A stretch of 64,000 bases of DNA from NCBI GenBank assembly GCA_026126065.1, contig JAHCJY010000001.1, forward strand, positions 434,001-498,000. The letters run 5' to 3'. Below are positions 44,053 to 52,659 of the stretch, in pieces. The translations under genes were made by a program, and so were the position numbers. The notes beneath the pieces are model-generated. The model did not search any database. It had not been told where the DNA came from and saw nothing but the letters and a program-made list of their open reading frames with translations. The stretch's first letter is position 1. Every line of letters begins with the position of its first letter. This DNA is from Bauldia sp. Its GTDB lineage: Bacteria; Pseudomonadota; Alphaproteobacteria; Rhizobiales; Kaistiaceae.

Positions 44053-45303
44053 ATGCCGCTAGTGCGCTCCCTCATGCGGAGCGTGTGGTCCGGATTGCCG
44101 GTCAATCTCCGCCGCTCGGCGATACACGGCGCGATCGGGCTGATGCGACCACCGCTTTCCGCCGTGCCGCGCGATCTGGTCCGGGACAGGTCCATGCCGC
44201 GGATCGTCGTCGGCTACCTTTCGGCTGCGACGGGCCTTGGCCAGTCGGCGCGGCTCACCGCCGCCGCGCTCCAGGACCAGGGCTACGAGGTCCTCGGCAT
44301 CGATATCGGCCCGTTCTTCTACGATTCCGACGCCACCATTGCGCACGGCCTGCCGGACGGCCGGACGCACACGGGGCCGGGGCACGCGATCGTTGTCGTG
44401 AACGGGCCGTACCTCGCCTACGCGCTGACGCTGGTCGGGAAGCGCGTGCTACGCGACAAGTGGGTCACGGCATACTGGGCCTGGGAGCTCGACCGCCTGC
44501 CACCGAACTGGAGGGGCGGATTCGCGTTCGCCCACGAGATCGCGGTGCCGAGCCGGTTCGTGGCGGACGCCGTGGCGCGGACCAGCCTTGCCCTGCCGAT
44601 CCTCGTCGCGCCGCATCCGGTCGCGTGCGATCCGATGCCCGTATCGTCCTTCGCATCGGGCGGCGCGCGCCCGGACGGCCCCTTCACCATCGCCTCGATG
44701 GCAAACCTGTCGTCGAACTTCGCGCGCAAGAATCCGCTCGGCCTGATCGCGGCGTACCGGCTCGCCTTCGGGCACGACCGGGGCACCCGCCTCCGCATGC
44801 GGCTCGCCGGCGGTTCGGCCGCGCAGCGGGCGGCGATCGCCGAGGCCATCGGCGCCACCGACACAATCGAGGTGGATTGGCGATCCGGCCGGCGGGACGA
44901 GCTTCGCGCCTGGTGGGGCACGCCGGACGCCTATGCGGCGCTCCATCGCGCCGAAGGTTTCGGGCTGCCGCTCGCCGAGGCGATGCTGGCGGGCTATCCG
45001 GTGGTCGCGACGGGCTGGTCGGGCAACATGGAGTTCATGTCGGCGGACAATTCGTTCCCGGTTGACTACAAGCTACTGCCGATAGATGACCCTGAACTGC
45101 GCTACTCGGGGTTGGGCTCCCGCTGGGCCGAACCCGACGTCGAGCATGCGGCTGGAGTCTTGCAGCGCCTTCACAACGACCGGGACCTCGTGCGAAGCGT
45201 GGCGGAGAAAGCGCGCGATACCGCGGGTCGGGCGCTCGGAGCACGCACCTTCGTCGACCGCCTGGTAGGCGACAAGCATGCGAGCCGCGCGGCGGCCGGT
45301 TGA
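44053..45303 (+). CDS. family 4-type glycosyltransferase
   Basis: 416 residues from ATG 44053 (GGGAAG five bases upstream; the frame opens at 43963). MPRIVVGYLSAATGLGQSAR is the acceptor-domain start, and the donor domain has SSNFARKNPLGLIAAYRLAF and AALHRAEGFGLPLAEAMLAG with the E-x7-E nucleotide-sugar motif, then GWSGNMEFM. It transfers a sugar from a nucleotide donor to a growing surface glycan on the cytosolic side. First gene of a five-gene glycan assembly/export run. Confidence 0.87.
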   Translation: MPLVRSLMRSVWSGLPVNLRRSAIHGAIGLMRPPLSAVPRDLVRDRSMPRIVVGYLSAATGLGQSARLTAAALQDQGYEVLGIDIGPFFYDSDATIAHGLPDGRTHTGPGHAIVVVNGPYLAYALTLVGKRVLRDKWVTAYWAWELDRLPPNWRGGFAFAHEIAVPSRFVADAVARTSLALPILVAPHPVACDPMPVSSFASGGARPDGPFTIASMANLSSNFARKNPLGLIAAYRLAFGHDRGTRLRMRLAGGSAAQRAAIAEAIGATDTIEVDWRSGRRDELRAWWGTPDAYAALHRAEGFGLPLAEAMLAGYPVVATGWSGNMEFMSADNSFPVDYKLLPIDDPELRYSGLGSRWAEPDVEHAAGVLQRLHNDRDLVRSVAEKARDTAGRALGARTFVDRLVGDKHASRAAAG

Positions 45304-45355
45304 CGTTCGGGGAATGGGCGCACTTCGCCGGCGCCCCAACAGGAAGGCCGGGCTC

Positions 45356-46621
45356 GTGAAGGTCCTGATCGTATCGTCGTACCAGATCAGCTGCGGCATC
45401 GCCTCGTACACGGCGGTGCTCAAGTCGCTGCTGGAGAACGACTTCGAGGTCTCCGTTGCGCCGCTCGACCAGTCGGTGCTGCGGCGGCTGGAGCAGCCGG
45501 CGGTCCAGGCCGGCGACCGGCAGATCCGGGCCATCTGCGAGAGCTTCAAGGACTACGACGTGGTCAACCTGCAGTGGGAGCCGGGCCTTCTCGGCGCCAC
45601 CGCGCCCCACATGATGCGGCGGTTCCGCTGGCTGATCGACGCCGCGCCCAACCTCATCGTCACGGTCCACACCGCACTGCCATACCCGCAGAGGAAGAGC
45701 CTCACGGGCGCCCTTGGCCACATGCGACGCCACGGACTCCGCAGCCTGCCGCGCTATCTCGTCGAAGGCCGGTTCGAACGTGCCGCGTTCGCCGCGCTAT
45801 CGAACCGGGCAAAGGCGGGCGGGAATTTCGCCATCGCCGTCCACAACGAGCGGGAGCGCAATTTCTACCGGAATGTGGTCGGGATCGAGAGCGTCCATGC
45901 CCACCCGCTCAGCCATATCCGCGCGGGCTGGCGCACGCTCCTCGACAAGGATACCCCGGTCGCGCGACAGAGGCTGGAGGGGCTGTATCCGGCTCGGCGC
46001 ACGCTCATCGGGGTGTTCGGATTCCTGTCCGAGTACAAGGGGATCCAGACAGCCATCAAGGCGATGAGCGATCTCGACGACGGCCACCAGCTGCTGATCT
46101 ATGGCAGCGTCCATCCGGAGGCGATCCGCCACGGACAGACGATCAACCCGTATGTGAAGGAGCTCATCGACGGCCTCGAGAAGGCGGAATTCCGCGATCG
46201 CGTCGCCTTCATCGGCTCACCGGACGATTACGAGTTCGCGCTCGCCATCAACACCGTGGACATCTGCGTCTTCCCCTATGTCGATGTGGCCAGCCACAGC
46301 GGGTCGGGCCCGCTCGCCCATGCGATCGAACTCGGCAAGGCCACCGTCGCGACGCGAACGCGCTCGTTCCTCGAGATGCAGCGCTATTTCCCGAAGGCGT
46401 TCGAGATGTTCGACGTCGGCAATCACCTCCAGCTCGCCCAGGCGATCGAGCGGATCGGCAAGGTCGATACCCCGCGGCCGGCGATCCGCTACGACAACGA
46501 GACGCTCGCCGCGTTCTATGCCGACCTGATCCGCAACACCGCCAGCAAGCCCGCCGTGCGCCCCGGCGCGCAGGCGAACGACGCCGGCCCGGGGGCGGGA
46601 ACCCTCAAGGCGGCCGAGTAG
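45356..46621 (+). CDS. glycosyltransferase (GT-B, GT4-like)
   Basis: 421 residues from GTG 45356, with AGGAAGG (45341-45347) eight bases upstream. VKVLIVSSYQISCGIASYTA opens a GT-B N-domain, FDVVNLQ-type beta strands follow (YDVVNLQWEPGLLG), and the donor domain has LIGVFGFLSEYKGIQTAIKA and DICVFPYVDVASHSGSGPLA. Its place between the first glycosyltransferase and the methyltransferase puts it in the same glycan pathway. The sugar is unknown. The longer frame from 45278 overlaps the previous gene and is not favoured. Confidence 0.87.
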   Translation: MKVLIVSSYQISCGIASYTAVLKSLLENDFEVSVAPLDQSVLRRLEQPAVQAGDRQIRAICESFKDYDVVNLQWEPGLLGATAPHMMRRFRWLIDAAPNLIVTVHTALPYPQRKSLTGALGHMRRHGLRSLPRYLVEGRFERAAFAALSNRAKAGGNFAIAVHNERERNFYRNVVGIESVHAHPLSHIRAGWRTLLDKDTPVARQRLEGLYPARRTLIGVFGFLSEYKGIQTAIKAMSDLDDGHQLLIYGSVHPEAIRHGQTINPYVKELIDGLEKAEFRDRVAFIGSPDDYEFALAINTVDICVFPYVDVASHSGSGPLAHAIELGKATVATRTRSFLEMQRYFPKAFEMFDVGNHLQLAQAIERIGKVDTPRPAIRYDNETLAAFYADLIRNTASKPAVRPGAQANDAGPGAGTLKAAE

Positions 46622-46629
46622 CGCCGACG

Positions 46630-47610
46630 ATGGCGCCGCCGCTCGTCACAAGGGCGCGGAACGGCGTGTTGCGGCTCCTCCGCCGGCTTCCCCGGCGCGG
46701 TCTCCGGTCCGTGGTTGCCGAACGGGAGCGGGTGATCAAGGAACGCGAGGCCACCGTCCGCGAACGCGAGGCGACGATCCTCGAACGGGAGGCCATCATC
46801 AACGAACAAGCAGAGGCCATCCGGCAGCTCAGGGAGACCGTCGCCGTCCGGAGTTCGGAACAGGCCGGCGCAAGCGGCATCGAGGCACCGCCCGCGGAGC
46901 CGTCGCCGCGTCCCGACGAGCATGAGGATGGCGAACCGCGGCACGAACGGCCCGACAGCCTCACGGACCGGATCGTGGCGGCTCTGCCCCGTATCGAGGG
47001 CTGGTGCACCGAGCGGAAGGCGCTGTGGCTGGCCGACCTGATCACGGCAAACCGCTGCACGCAGATCCTCGAGATCGGCGTCTATGGCGGCCGTTCGCTG
47101 ATTCCGATGGCGATGGCGGTCCAGTCGCTCGGCGCGGGCGGCAAGGTCTATGGCGTGGAGGCGTGGAGCAACAGCGTCGCGGTCGCTACCGAAACAAGTC
47201 CCGAGAACGACGCCTGGTGGCAGTCGGTCGACCTGAAGGCGATCAAGACCGGCTTCCTCCGCAGCGTGGTCCGCAACCAGGTTGCCGATGTGGTTGTGGT
47301 GCTCGAAATGTCCTCCGATCAGGCATTTGCCACGATCTCCGCGACAGGCCTCGGGCCGTTCGACCTCGTCCATGTTGACGGGTCGCATTCGGAGGTCCAG
47401 GCATTGCGCGACGTCGAGCAGTGGTCGGACCTGGTCCGCCCCGGCGGCATCCTCGTGCTGGACGACATCGGATGGCCAAGCGTCAAGGCCGCGCGCGAGC
47501 ATGTCCGGCGCGCTTTCTCGGACATCGAGGAGATCGCCGAATCGGCGGAGACGGCGTATGGCGCCTACCGCCGCGGCCCAGACCCTGGTGTCGCCCATTC
47601 CCGGCCCTGA
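46630..47610 (+). CDS. coiled-coil / class I methyltransferase fusion
   Basis: 326 residues. A basic start (TRARNGVLRLLRRLPRRGLR) is followed by a coiled coil (about residues 30-70) built from five near-identical heptads (ER-E-x-x-I-x), an acidic Pro-rich linker, and then a Rossmann methyltransferase domain from about 115. Motif I is ILEIGVYGGRSLIPMA, and the acceptor region has LVHVDGSHSEVQALRD and GGILVLDDIG (Methyltransf_24 type). Coiled coils in glycan methyltransferases can act as molecular rulers or membrane clamps that end chain growth, as known for WbdD; here this is inference. Begins nine bases after the previous stop. Confidence 0.8.
   Translation: MAPPLVTRARNGVLRLLRRLPRRGLRSVVAERERVIKEREATVREREATILEREAIINEQAEAIRQLRETVAVRSSEQAGASGIEAPPAEPSPRPDEHEDGEPRHERPDSLTDRIVAALPRIEGWCTERKALWLADLITANRCTQILEIGVYGGRSLIPMAMAVQSLGAGGKVYGVEAWSNSVAVATETSPENDAWWQSVDLKAIKTGFLRSVVRNQVADVVVVLEMSSDQAFATISATGLGPFDLVHVDGSHSEVQALRDVEQWSDLVRPGGILVLDDIGWPSVKAAREHVRRAFSDIEEIAESAETAYGAYRRGPDPGVAHSRP
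46720..46824 (+). repeat. five tandem 21-base units encoding a heptad coil
   Basis: In-frame units 46720-46740, 46741-46761, 46762-46782, 46783-46803 and 46804-46824 encode ERERVIK, EREATVR, EREATIL, EREAIIN and EQAEAIR. The DNA of the units (GAACGxGAGGCxA...) is also repetitive, so copy number could change by slippage and alter coil length. Confidence 0.85.
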
Positions 47611-47632
47611 ACCAGCTCGAAGCGTAACCGGC

Positions 47633-48466
47633 ATGCTCGATCGCCCGATGTCGGACCCTCCTGCCGCGCCGCTTTCCAAGAGCGCAGCCCGCGACCTGTG
47701 GGACGGGTTGCGCCGCCCCGACCTCTGGGGCCGGCTGGGCTGGCTGGAAATCAAGCGGCGCTACCGGCGAACGACGATCGGGCCGTTCTGGAACGTGATC
47801 AGCCTTGCGGTCTTCGTGGTGACGGTCGGCACGGTCGGCGCCGGGCTGTGGAACCAGGCGGCCAGCCAGTACCTGCCCTACCTCACCTCGGGGATGCTGG
47901 TGTGGATGATGATCTCGGCCTCGGCGAACGAGTCGTGCATGCTGTTCGTCGCGAACACCCATCTCTACCGGAACGGCCGCTTCGATTTCTCCACGCTCGC
48001 CTACTCGCTGGTGTGGCGGAACTTCATCGTGCTGCTTCACCATCTGGTGGTCTATGTCGTGGTCGTCGGTATCCTTGCCCCCCACCTCATCAGCCCGGCC
48101 ACCCTCCTCGCCATCCCGGGGCTCGCCCTCCTGATGATCAACGGGGTGTGGGTGAGCCTTCTGCTCGGCATGTTCTGCCTCCGCTTCCGCGACGTGCAGC
48201 AGCTCGTGGTCAGCGTGATCCAGATCTCGCTCTTCATGACGCCGGTGTTCTGGCCGGCGGATCAGCTCGCGGCGGGCACCGCGCGGAGCCTCTTCATCCA
48301 CTTCAACCCGCTCTACCACGCGGTCCAGGTCGTCCGGGCGCCGCTCCTCGGCGAGGCGCCGGCGGCCGAAAGCTATGTCGCGGTGATCCTGATTGCGGTC
48401 ATCGGATCGGCGGTTGCCTTCTGGGCCTTCACCCGCTTCCGTAAACGCGTCGCCTACTGGAGCTGA
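47633..48466 (+). CDS. ABC-2 type polysaccharide export permease (Wzm/KpsM-like)
   Basis: 277 residues. The amphipathic N-terminal segment (WLEIKRRYRRTTIGPFWNVI) is typical of ABC-2 glycan permeases, followed by six hydrophobic segments and the conserved RDVQQLVVSVIQISLFMTPV and FNPLYHAVQVVRAPLLGE. It moves a lipid-linked glycan (O-antigen, capsule or related) across the inner membrane with the next gene's ATPase. ATG 47633 starts 22 bases after the methyltransferase stop; 47648 is an alternative. Overlaps the ATPase gene by one base. Confidence 0.92.
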   Translation: MLDRPMSDPPAAPLSKSAARDLWDGLRRPDLWGRLGWLEIKRRYRRTTIGPFWNVISLAVFVVTVGTVGAGLWNQAASQYLPYLTSGMLVWMMISASANESCMLFVANTHLYRNGRFDFSTLAYSLVWRNFIVLLHHLVVYVVVVGILAPHLISPATLLAIPGLALLMINGVWVSLLLGMFCLRFRDVQQLVVSVIQISLFMTPVFWPADQLAAGTARSLFIHFNPLYHAVQVVRAPLLGEAPAAESYVAVILIAVIGSAVAFWAFTRFRKRVAYWS

Positions 48467-49242
48467 TGGCGATGACGGCGCTGATCCTCGAAGATGTCCA
48501 TGTCGAATTCCCGATCTACGCGACGCAGCGGAGTTTTCGGAAGGCGTTGTTCGAGCGGGCGACCGGCGGACGGATCGAGCGGAACGGCGGCGCGGGCCGC
48601 CGGGTGGCGGTCAAGGCGCTGAATGGAATCTCGCTGGCGCTTCAGGACGGCGACCGGCTGGGGCTCGTCGGCCACAATGGCGCAGGCAAGTCTACCCTCC
48701 TCCGCGTCATGGCCGGCGTCTACGAGCCGGTCATCGGGCGCATCCTCGCCAGCGGCAAGATCACGTCCTGCTTCGATCTTCTCCCCGGCCTCGACATCGA
48801 GGATTCCGGCTACGAGAACATCGTGACGGCGGGGCTCCTCCTCGGCATGAGCCATGCCGAAATCGAGCAGGTGATCCCGGAGATCGAGGAATTCAGCGAG
48901 CTTGGCGAATACCTCTCGCTGCCGGTCCGCACCTATTCGAGCGGCATGCTGCTGCGGCTCGGCTTTGCGCTCGCGACCTCGGTCGATCCGGGCATCCTCC
49001 TTCTGGACGAAGGGATCGGCGCTGGCGACGCGCGCTTCGCCGACCGGGCGACGCTGCGGCTGCAGTCCCTGGTCGACCGGAGCCGCATCCTGGTGCTCGC
49101 CAGCCACTCGGACGCGCTGATCCGCCAGTGGTGCACGAAGGCGGCGCTGCTCGAGAACGGGCAGCTGGTGGAGATCGGGCCGGTCGACGAGGTGTTGGCC
49201 ACCTACCACGCGCGCAACCAGGCGGAAGCGACGCGCGCCTGA
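48466..49242 (+). CDS. polysaccharide export ABC ATPase (Wzt/KpsT-like, short)
   Basis: 258 residues. Walker A is GHNGAGKSTLLR (about 71-82), the signature YSSGMLLRLGFALAT replaces LSGGQ as is usual for glycan/teichoic exporters, and Walker B is ILLLDEGIGAGD. The N-terminal VEFPIYATQRSFRKALFE is the KpsT/TagH-type gate-helix region. It ends soon after the H-loop (LASHSDA), so the C-terminal carbohydrate-binding domain of some Wzt proteins is absent. Confidence 0.92.
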   Translation: MAMTALILEDVHVEFPIYATQRSFRKALFERATGGRIERNGGAGRRVAVKALNGISLALQDGDRLGLVGHNGAGKSTLLRVMAGVYEPVIGRILASGKITSCFDLLPGLDIEDSGYENIVTAGLLLGMSHAEIEQVIPEIEEFSELGEYLSLPVRTYSSGMLLRLGFALATSVDPGILLLDEGIGAGDARFADRATLRLQSLVDRSRILVLASHSDALIRQWCTKAALLENGQLVEIGPVDEVLATYHARNQAEATRA

Positions 49243-49252
49243 GGCGGCGACC

Positions 49253-49861
49253 CTACGGATCCAGCTCGGTGTCCCAGTAGAGGTAGTCGAGCCAGCTCTG
49301 GTGCAGGTAGTTCGGCGGAAAGAGCCGGCCGTTGTTGTGGAGGTCCGTGACGCTCGGCCGGTAGGGCGTGAGGTCCGGCCACATGCGCGCCTGCGCCGGC
49401 GTCTTGCCGCCCTTGCGGAGGTTGCAGGGGGAGCAGGCGGTGGTGACATTCTCCCACGTGGTCTGGCCGCCGCGCGAGCGCGGGTTCAGATGGTCGAAGG
49501 TGAGGTCGTCGCGGCAGCCGCAATACTGGCACTGGAAGCGGTCGCGGAGGAAGACGTTGAACCGGGTGAAGGCGGGCGTCCGCACCGGCTTCACGAACGT
49601 CTTGAGCGACACCACGCTCGGCAGCCGCATCGCGAAGGTGGGGCTGTGAACGGCGGCGTCGTACTCCGAGACGATGTTCACACGGTCGAGGAACACCGCC
49701 TTGATCGTGTCCTGCCACGACCAGAGCGAGAGCGGATAGTAGCTCAGCGGCCGGTAGTCGGCGTTGAGGACAAGCGCCGGGTTCGACCCAGGGGTTAGCG
49801 CGATCGTCAAGCGCGGCTCCAACTCAAGCAATTGGGGAAGCGAGCCCGAAATCTGCTGCAT
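49253..49861 (-). CDS. HNH endonuclease
   Basis: 202 residues. The HNH/zinc finger region runs FQCQYCGCRDDLTFDHLNPR then GGQTTWENVTTACSPCNLRK, giving two CxxC pairs and the D-H...N pattern of the beta-beta-alpha-metal fold. The N-terminal NADYRPLSYYPLSLWSWQDT is typical of the widespread stand-alone HNH family in alphaproteobacteria. ATG 49861 is the first plausible start. Possible roles are DNA repair or phage-related cleavage; nothing around it decides. Confidence 0.85.
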   Translation of the reverse strand: MQQISGSLPQLLELEPRLTIALTPGSNPALVLNADYRPLSYYPLSLWSWQDTIKAVFLDRVNIVSEYDAAVHSPTFAMRLPSVVSLKTFVKPVRTPAFTRFNVFLRDRFQCQYCGCRDDLTFDHLNPRSRGGQTTWENVTTACSPCNLRKGGKTPAQARMWPDLTPYRPSVTDLHNNGRLFPPNYLHQSWLDYLYWDTELDP

Positions 49862-49904
49862 AGTGTATAGGCAGTGTGTCGGCCTTGTGAAGCGGGGTTC
49901 GCAT

Positions 49905-50570
49905 TCAACCTCCTTCCACGCTTTGGAAAATCCGCACGAGGAAGGCGCCGCCAAGCCGGAGGGCGACATCGTCGATGCCGTGGCCCAGCCCTGGGCGGAG
50001 GTGCGATTCGACCGGAACGCCCGCTGCCTCCAGCCCCGCTTTCGCGGCGCCGAGGGCCGCCGCCGGAACCACGGTGTCGCTGGCGCCGTGGTGGAGAAGC
50101 ACCGGCGGCCGGCCCGGCTCGCCCGGCCGCGGCGGGCGGGTGAGGGCGCCGGAATAGGCCAGAATCCCGGCGATCGCGGGCTTCCGCGCGACGCCGACAT
50201 CGAGCGCCAGCATCGCGCCCTGGCTGAAGCCGACGAGCGCCAGCGCGCCATTGCCGAGTTGCAGCGCCGCCAGCTCCGCGTCGAGGAAGGCGTGGAGACC
50301 GGGCGCGGCGGCGGCGGTCCCCGCCGCGACTGTGGACGCATCGATGCGCAGCAGCGGAAACCACTCCCGCCCGCCGGCCCATGTCCCGCAGACCGACGGG
50401 GCGTGGGGCACGATGAAGGCAGCGTCGGGGAGGGCGGGACGCCACGCTTCCGCCAGCGCCAGGAGATCATTCCCGTCGGCGCCGTAGCCATGCAGGACGA
50501 CGACGAGCTGCCGCGCCGGCCTGCCCGAGGCCGGACGGAGCCGCGGCCCGTCAATGCCCGCCGCCGCCAC
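49905..50570 (-). CDS. carboxylesterase/phospholipase-type alpha/beta hydrolase
   Basis: 221 residues. The oxyanion-hole segment is VVVLHGYGADGNDLL, the nucleophile Ser is in GFSQGAML, and the acid and His are in HGASDTVVP and GLGHGIDD, a full triad. The length fits the dienelactone-hydrolase/lysophospholipase (Abhydrolase_2) family, cytosolic esterases on short acyl or lysophospholipid substrates. Its start overlaps the GNAT stop by one base, so the three minus-strand genes from 51732 are an operon. Confidence 0.88.
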   Translation of the reverse strand: MAAAGIDGPRLRPASGRPARQLVVVLHGYGADGNDLLALAEAWRPALPDAAFIVPHAPSVCGTWAGGREWFPLLRIDASTVAAGTAAAAPGLHAFLDAELAALQLGNGALALVGFSQGAMLALDVGVARKPAIAGILAYSGALTRPPRPGEPGRPPVLLHHGASDTVVPAAALGAAKAGLEAAGVPVESHLRPGLGHGIDDVALRLGGAFLVRIFQSVEGG

Positions 50571-51097
50571 TAGTCCGTCCCCGGTGCGAGCAGGCGGTAC
50601 AGCGTGAGCGACGGGATGCCGGGGCCGAACCCGGCCTTCGAGTAGGCGCTCCGGGCGGCGGCATGGCTAGGGTCGCCCCCGACGCCCACGGTTGCCACGA
50701 CGGCGCCGAGCGCCTGCATCTCGGCGAGGACAAGCCGATACATCCAGCTGCCGATGCCGCGGCCGGCATGAGCCGGATCGACCGCGTTGAGGCCGATCTC
50801 GCCGACCTGGTCGGACGCGTTGATCGTGAAGGTAACGAAGCCGACGACCTGTCCGGCGGCCTCCACCACGCGTACGCGGTGTGCCGAACCCGCGTCGCAG
50901 ATGTCATCGAGGAGCCGCGCCTGGTCCGTGTCCGCAGCGGCGAAGGCATGCATGGCGATCTGTGGCCCCACGATCTCGCGGAACGAGCGGAACACCGGCG
51001 CGAAGGCGGCCTCGCGGATACGCTGGAGCGCCGGCAGATCGTCCGCCACGAACGGGCGAATCGTCGGTGATGGCGTGGTGACCGGCGGTGTCGTCAC
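50570..51097 (-). CDS. GNAT-family N-acetyltransferase
   Basis: 175 residues from GTG 51097, with AGGGAG seven bases upstream. TIRPFVADDLPALQRIREAA is the N-terminal GNAT helix, and IGLNAVDPAHAGRGIGSWMY carries the acetyl-CoA pyrophosphate loop (R-G-x-G-x-G/A type), followed by ARSAYSKAGFGPG. Substrate unknown. The GTG shares bases with the TGA of the upstream glycosylase gene. Confidence 0.85.
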   Translation of the reverse strand: MTTPPVTTPSPTIRPFVADDLPALQRIREAAFAPVFRSFREIVGPQIAMHAFAAADTDQARLLDDICDAGSAHRVRVVEAAGQVVGFVTFTINASDQVGEIGLNAVDPAHAGRGIGSWMYRLVLAEMQALGAVVATVGVGGDPSHAAARSAYSKAGFGPGIPSLTLYRLLAPGTD

Positions 51098-51732
51098 GCG
51101 GCTACTCCCTCGCGGCCGGCGAGCGTGCGGTAGTACGCCCAGAACAGGATCGCGGCGACGCCGCGCCAGGGCGACCACGCCTCCGCGATCACCGCCGCCT
51201 CGGTGATCGTCGGCGGGGCCTCATTGCCGAAGGCGGCGCCCATCGCCTTGCGCAGCGCGAGGTCGCCGGCCGGAAAGATGTCGGCGTGGCCGATGCAGAA
51301 CAGGAGGTAGATGTCGGCGGTCCACGGGCCGATCCCCTTCACCACCGTGAGCGCGGCGTGCGCCTCCTCGGACGGGCGGGCGGCAAGTCCGGCAAGGTCG
51401 AGCCCGGAGACTGCGGCGTCGGCGACCGCCCGGAGCGTCCGCACCTTGCCCGACGAGAGGCCCGCGCCACGAAGGATCGGGTCGGGCGCGCTCAGGATCG
51501 CTTCGGGGGTCAGTTGAGGAATCGCAAGGTTCAGCTTCCGCCAGATCGCTTCGGCGCTCGGCACGGAGAGCTGCTGGCTGACGACGATCCGCGCCAGCCC
51601 CTCGAAGCCCGCAGGCGCCCGTCGCACGGGGAGCCGGCCGGACGCGGCGATCACGGGCCGGAGGCGGGGATCGGCGGCTGCAAGGTGGGCGAGGCCTTCG
51701 TCGAGATCGGCCTCGGTGTCGAGCGTTCGCAT
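51094..51732 (-). CDS. DNA-3-methyladenine glycosylase II (AlkA-like, HhH-GPD)
   Basis: 212 residues. FEGLARIVVSQQLSVPSAEA is the family's N-terminal helix pair, VVKGIGPWTADIYLLF the helix-hairpin-helix, and DIFPAGDLALRKAM holds the catalytic Asp. It removes alkylated purines, starting base-excision repair, and lacks the N-terminal domain of E. coli AlkA (short form, near 210 residues). ATG 51732 removes a large unsupported extension. Divergent from gluQ. Confidence 0.9.
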   Translation of the reverse strand: MRTLDTEADLDEGLAHLAAADPRLRPVIAASGRLPVRRAPAGFEGLARIVVSQQLSVPSAEAIWRKLNLAIPQLTPEAILSAPDPILRGAGLSSGKVRTLRAVADAAVSGLDLAGLAARPSEEAHAALTVVKGIGPWTADIYLLFCIGHADIFPAGDLALRKAMGAAFGNEAPPTITEAAVIAEAWSPWRGVAAILFWAYYRTLAGREGVAA

Positions 51733-51795
51733 GTGGCGGTCTTTCTCCGCCGTTGCTAAGCACGGCGCATTCCCTTCCGGCAACCCGTTTCCGAG

Positions 51796-52659
51796 ATGGC
51801 CGTCTTCCGCTTCGCACCGAGCCCGAACGGCCGGCTCCATCTCGGCCACGCCTATTCCGCGCTGCTGAACCAGCGGCTGGCTTCGGCTGGCGGAGGGCGC
51901 CTTCTCCTCCGCATTGAGGACATCGATCGCGAGCGCTGCCGCCCGGAATTCGAGACCGGCATCCACGAGGACCTCGCCTGGCTCGGCATCGCCTTCGACG
52001 GCGTGCCGCGCCGCCAGTCCGAGCATCTTGCCGAATACGCCGCGGTGCTTGACCGCCTGCGCGGCATGGGCCTCGTCTATCCCGCTTTCCTCAGCCGGGC
52101 CGAAGTTGCACGCTTCGTCGGCGACCGGGAGTCGGCAGGGAAGCCGTGGCGGCGCGATCCGGACGGATCGCCGCATTTTCCGCCGGTCGACCGCGAGCGG
52201 CCATCAGCGGATGCCACGGCCCGACTCAGCGCCGGAGAGCCGCACGCCCTCCGGCTCGACATGAGGAAGGCGATGGAAGCCGCGGGACCGCTCGACTGGC
52301 GCGAATCGGGCGGCGGGGCACGCCAGCTCGTGCCGGCGGAGCCGGGGGCTTGGGGCGATGTCGTCCTTGCCGGCCGCGAGACGGCGACGAGCTATCACCT
52401 CTCGGTCGTGGTGGACGATGCGCTGCAGGAGGTGACCGACGTCGTCCGCGGTCGCGACCTCTTCGCCGCAACCTCGGTTCACCGGCTGCTGCAGAAGCTG
52501 CTCGGCCTGCCCGCGCCGCGTTATTTGCATCACCGGCTCATCCTCGACGAGACGGGGCGGAAACTCGCGAAGTCTTCCGGCGATACCGGGCTTGGCGAAC
52601 TCCGCGCCGCCGGCGTCGCGCCCGACGAGATTCGGGCGCGCGTCGGGCTGGGCGCCTAG
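51796..52659 (+). CDS. gluQ: glutamyl-Q tRNA(Asp) synthetase
   Basis: 287 residues, a GluRS catalytic domain without an anticodon-binding domain. FRFAPSPNGRLHLGHAYSAL has the HLGH class I signature, LLRIEDIDRERC follows, and DETGRKLAKSSGD is the KMSKS-like loop. It adds glutamate to queuosine in tRNA-Asp. The zinc-binding Cys cluster of the E. coli enzyme is not evident (AFLSRAEVARF at the place). It overlaps the convergent GT39 gene by four bases. Confidence 0.93.
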   Translation: MAVFRFAPSPNGRLHLGHAYSALLNQRLASAGGGRLLLRIEDIDRERCRPEFETGIHEDLAWLGIAFDGVPRRQSEHLAEYAAVLDRLRGMGLVYPAFLSRAEVARFVGDRESAGKPWRRDPDGSPHFPPVDRERPSADATARLSAGEPHALRLDMRKAMEAAGPLDWRESGGGARQLVPAEPGAWGDVVLAGRETATSYHLSVVVDDALQEVTDVVRGRDLFAATSVHRLLQKLLGLPAPRYLHHRLILDETGRKLAKSSGDTGLGELRAAGVAPDEIRARVGLGA

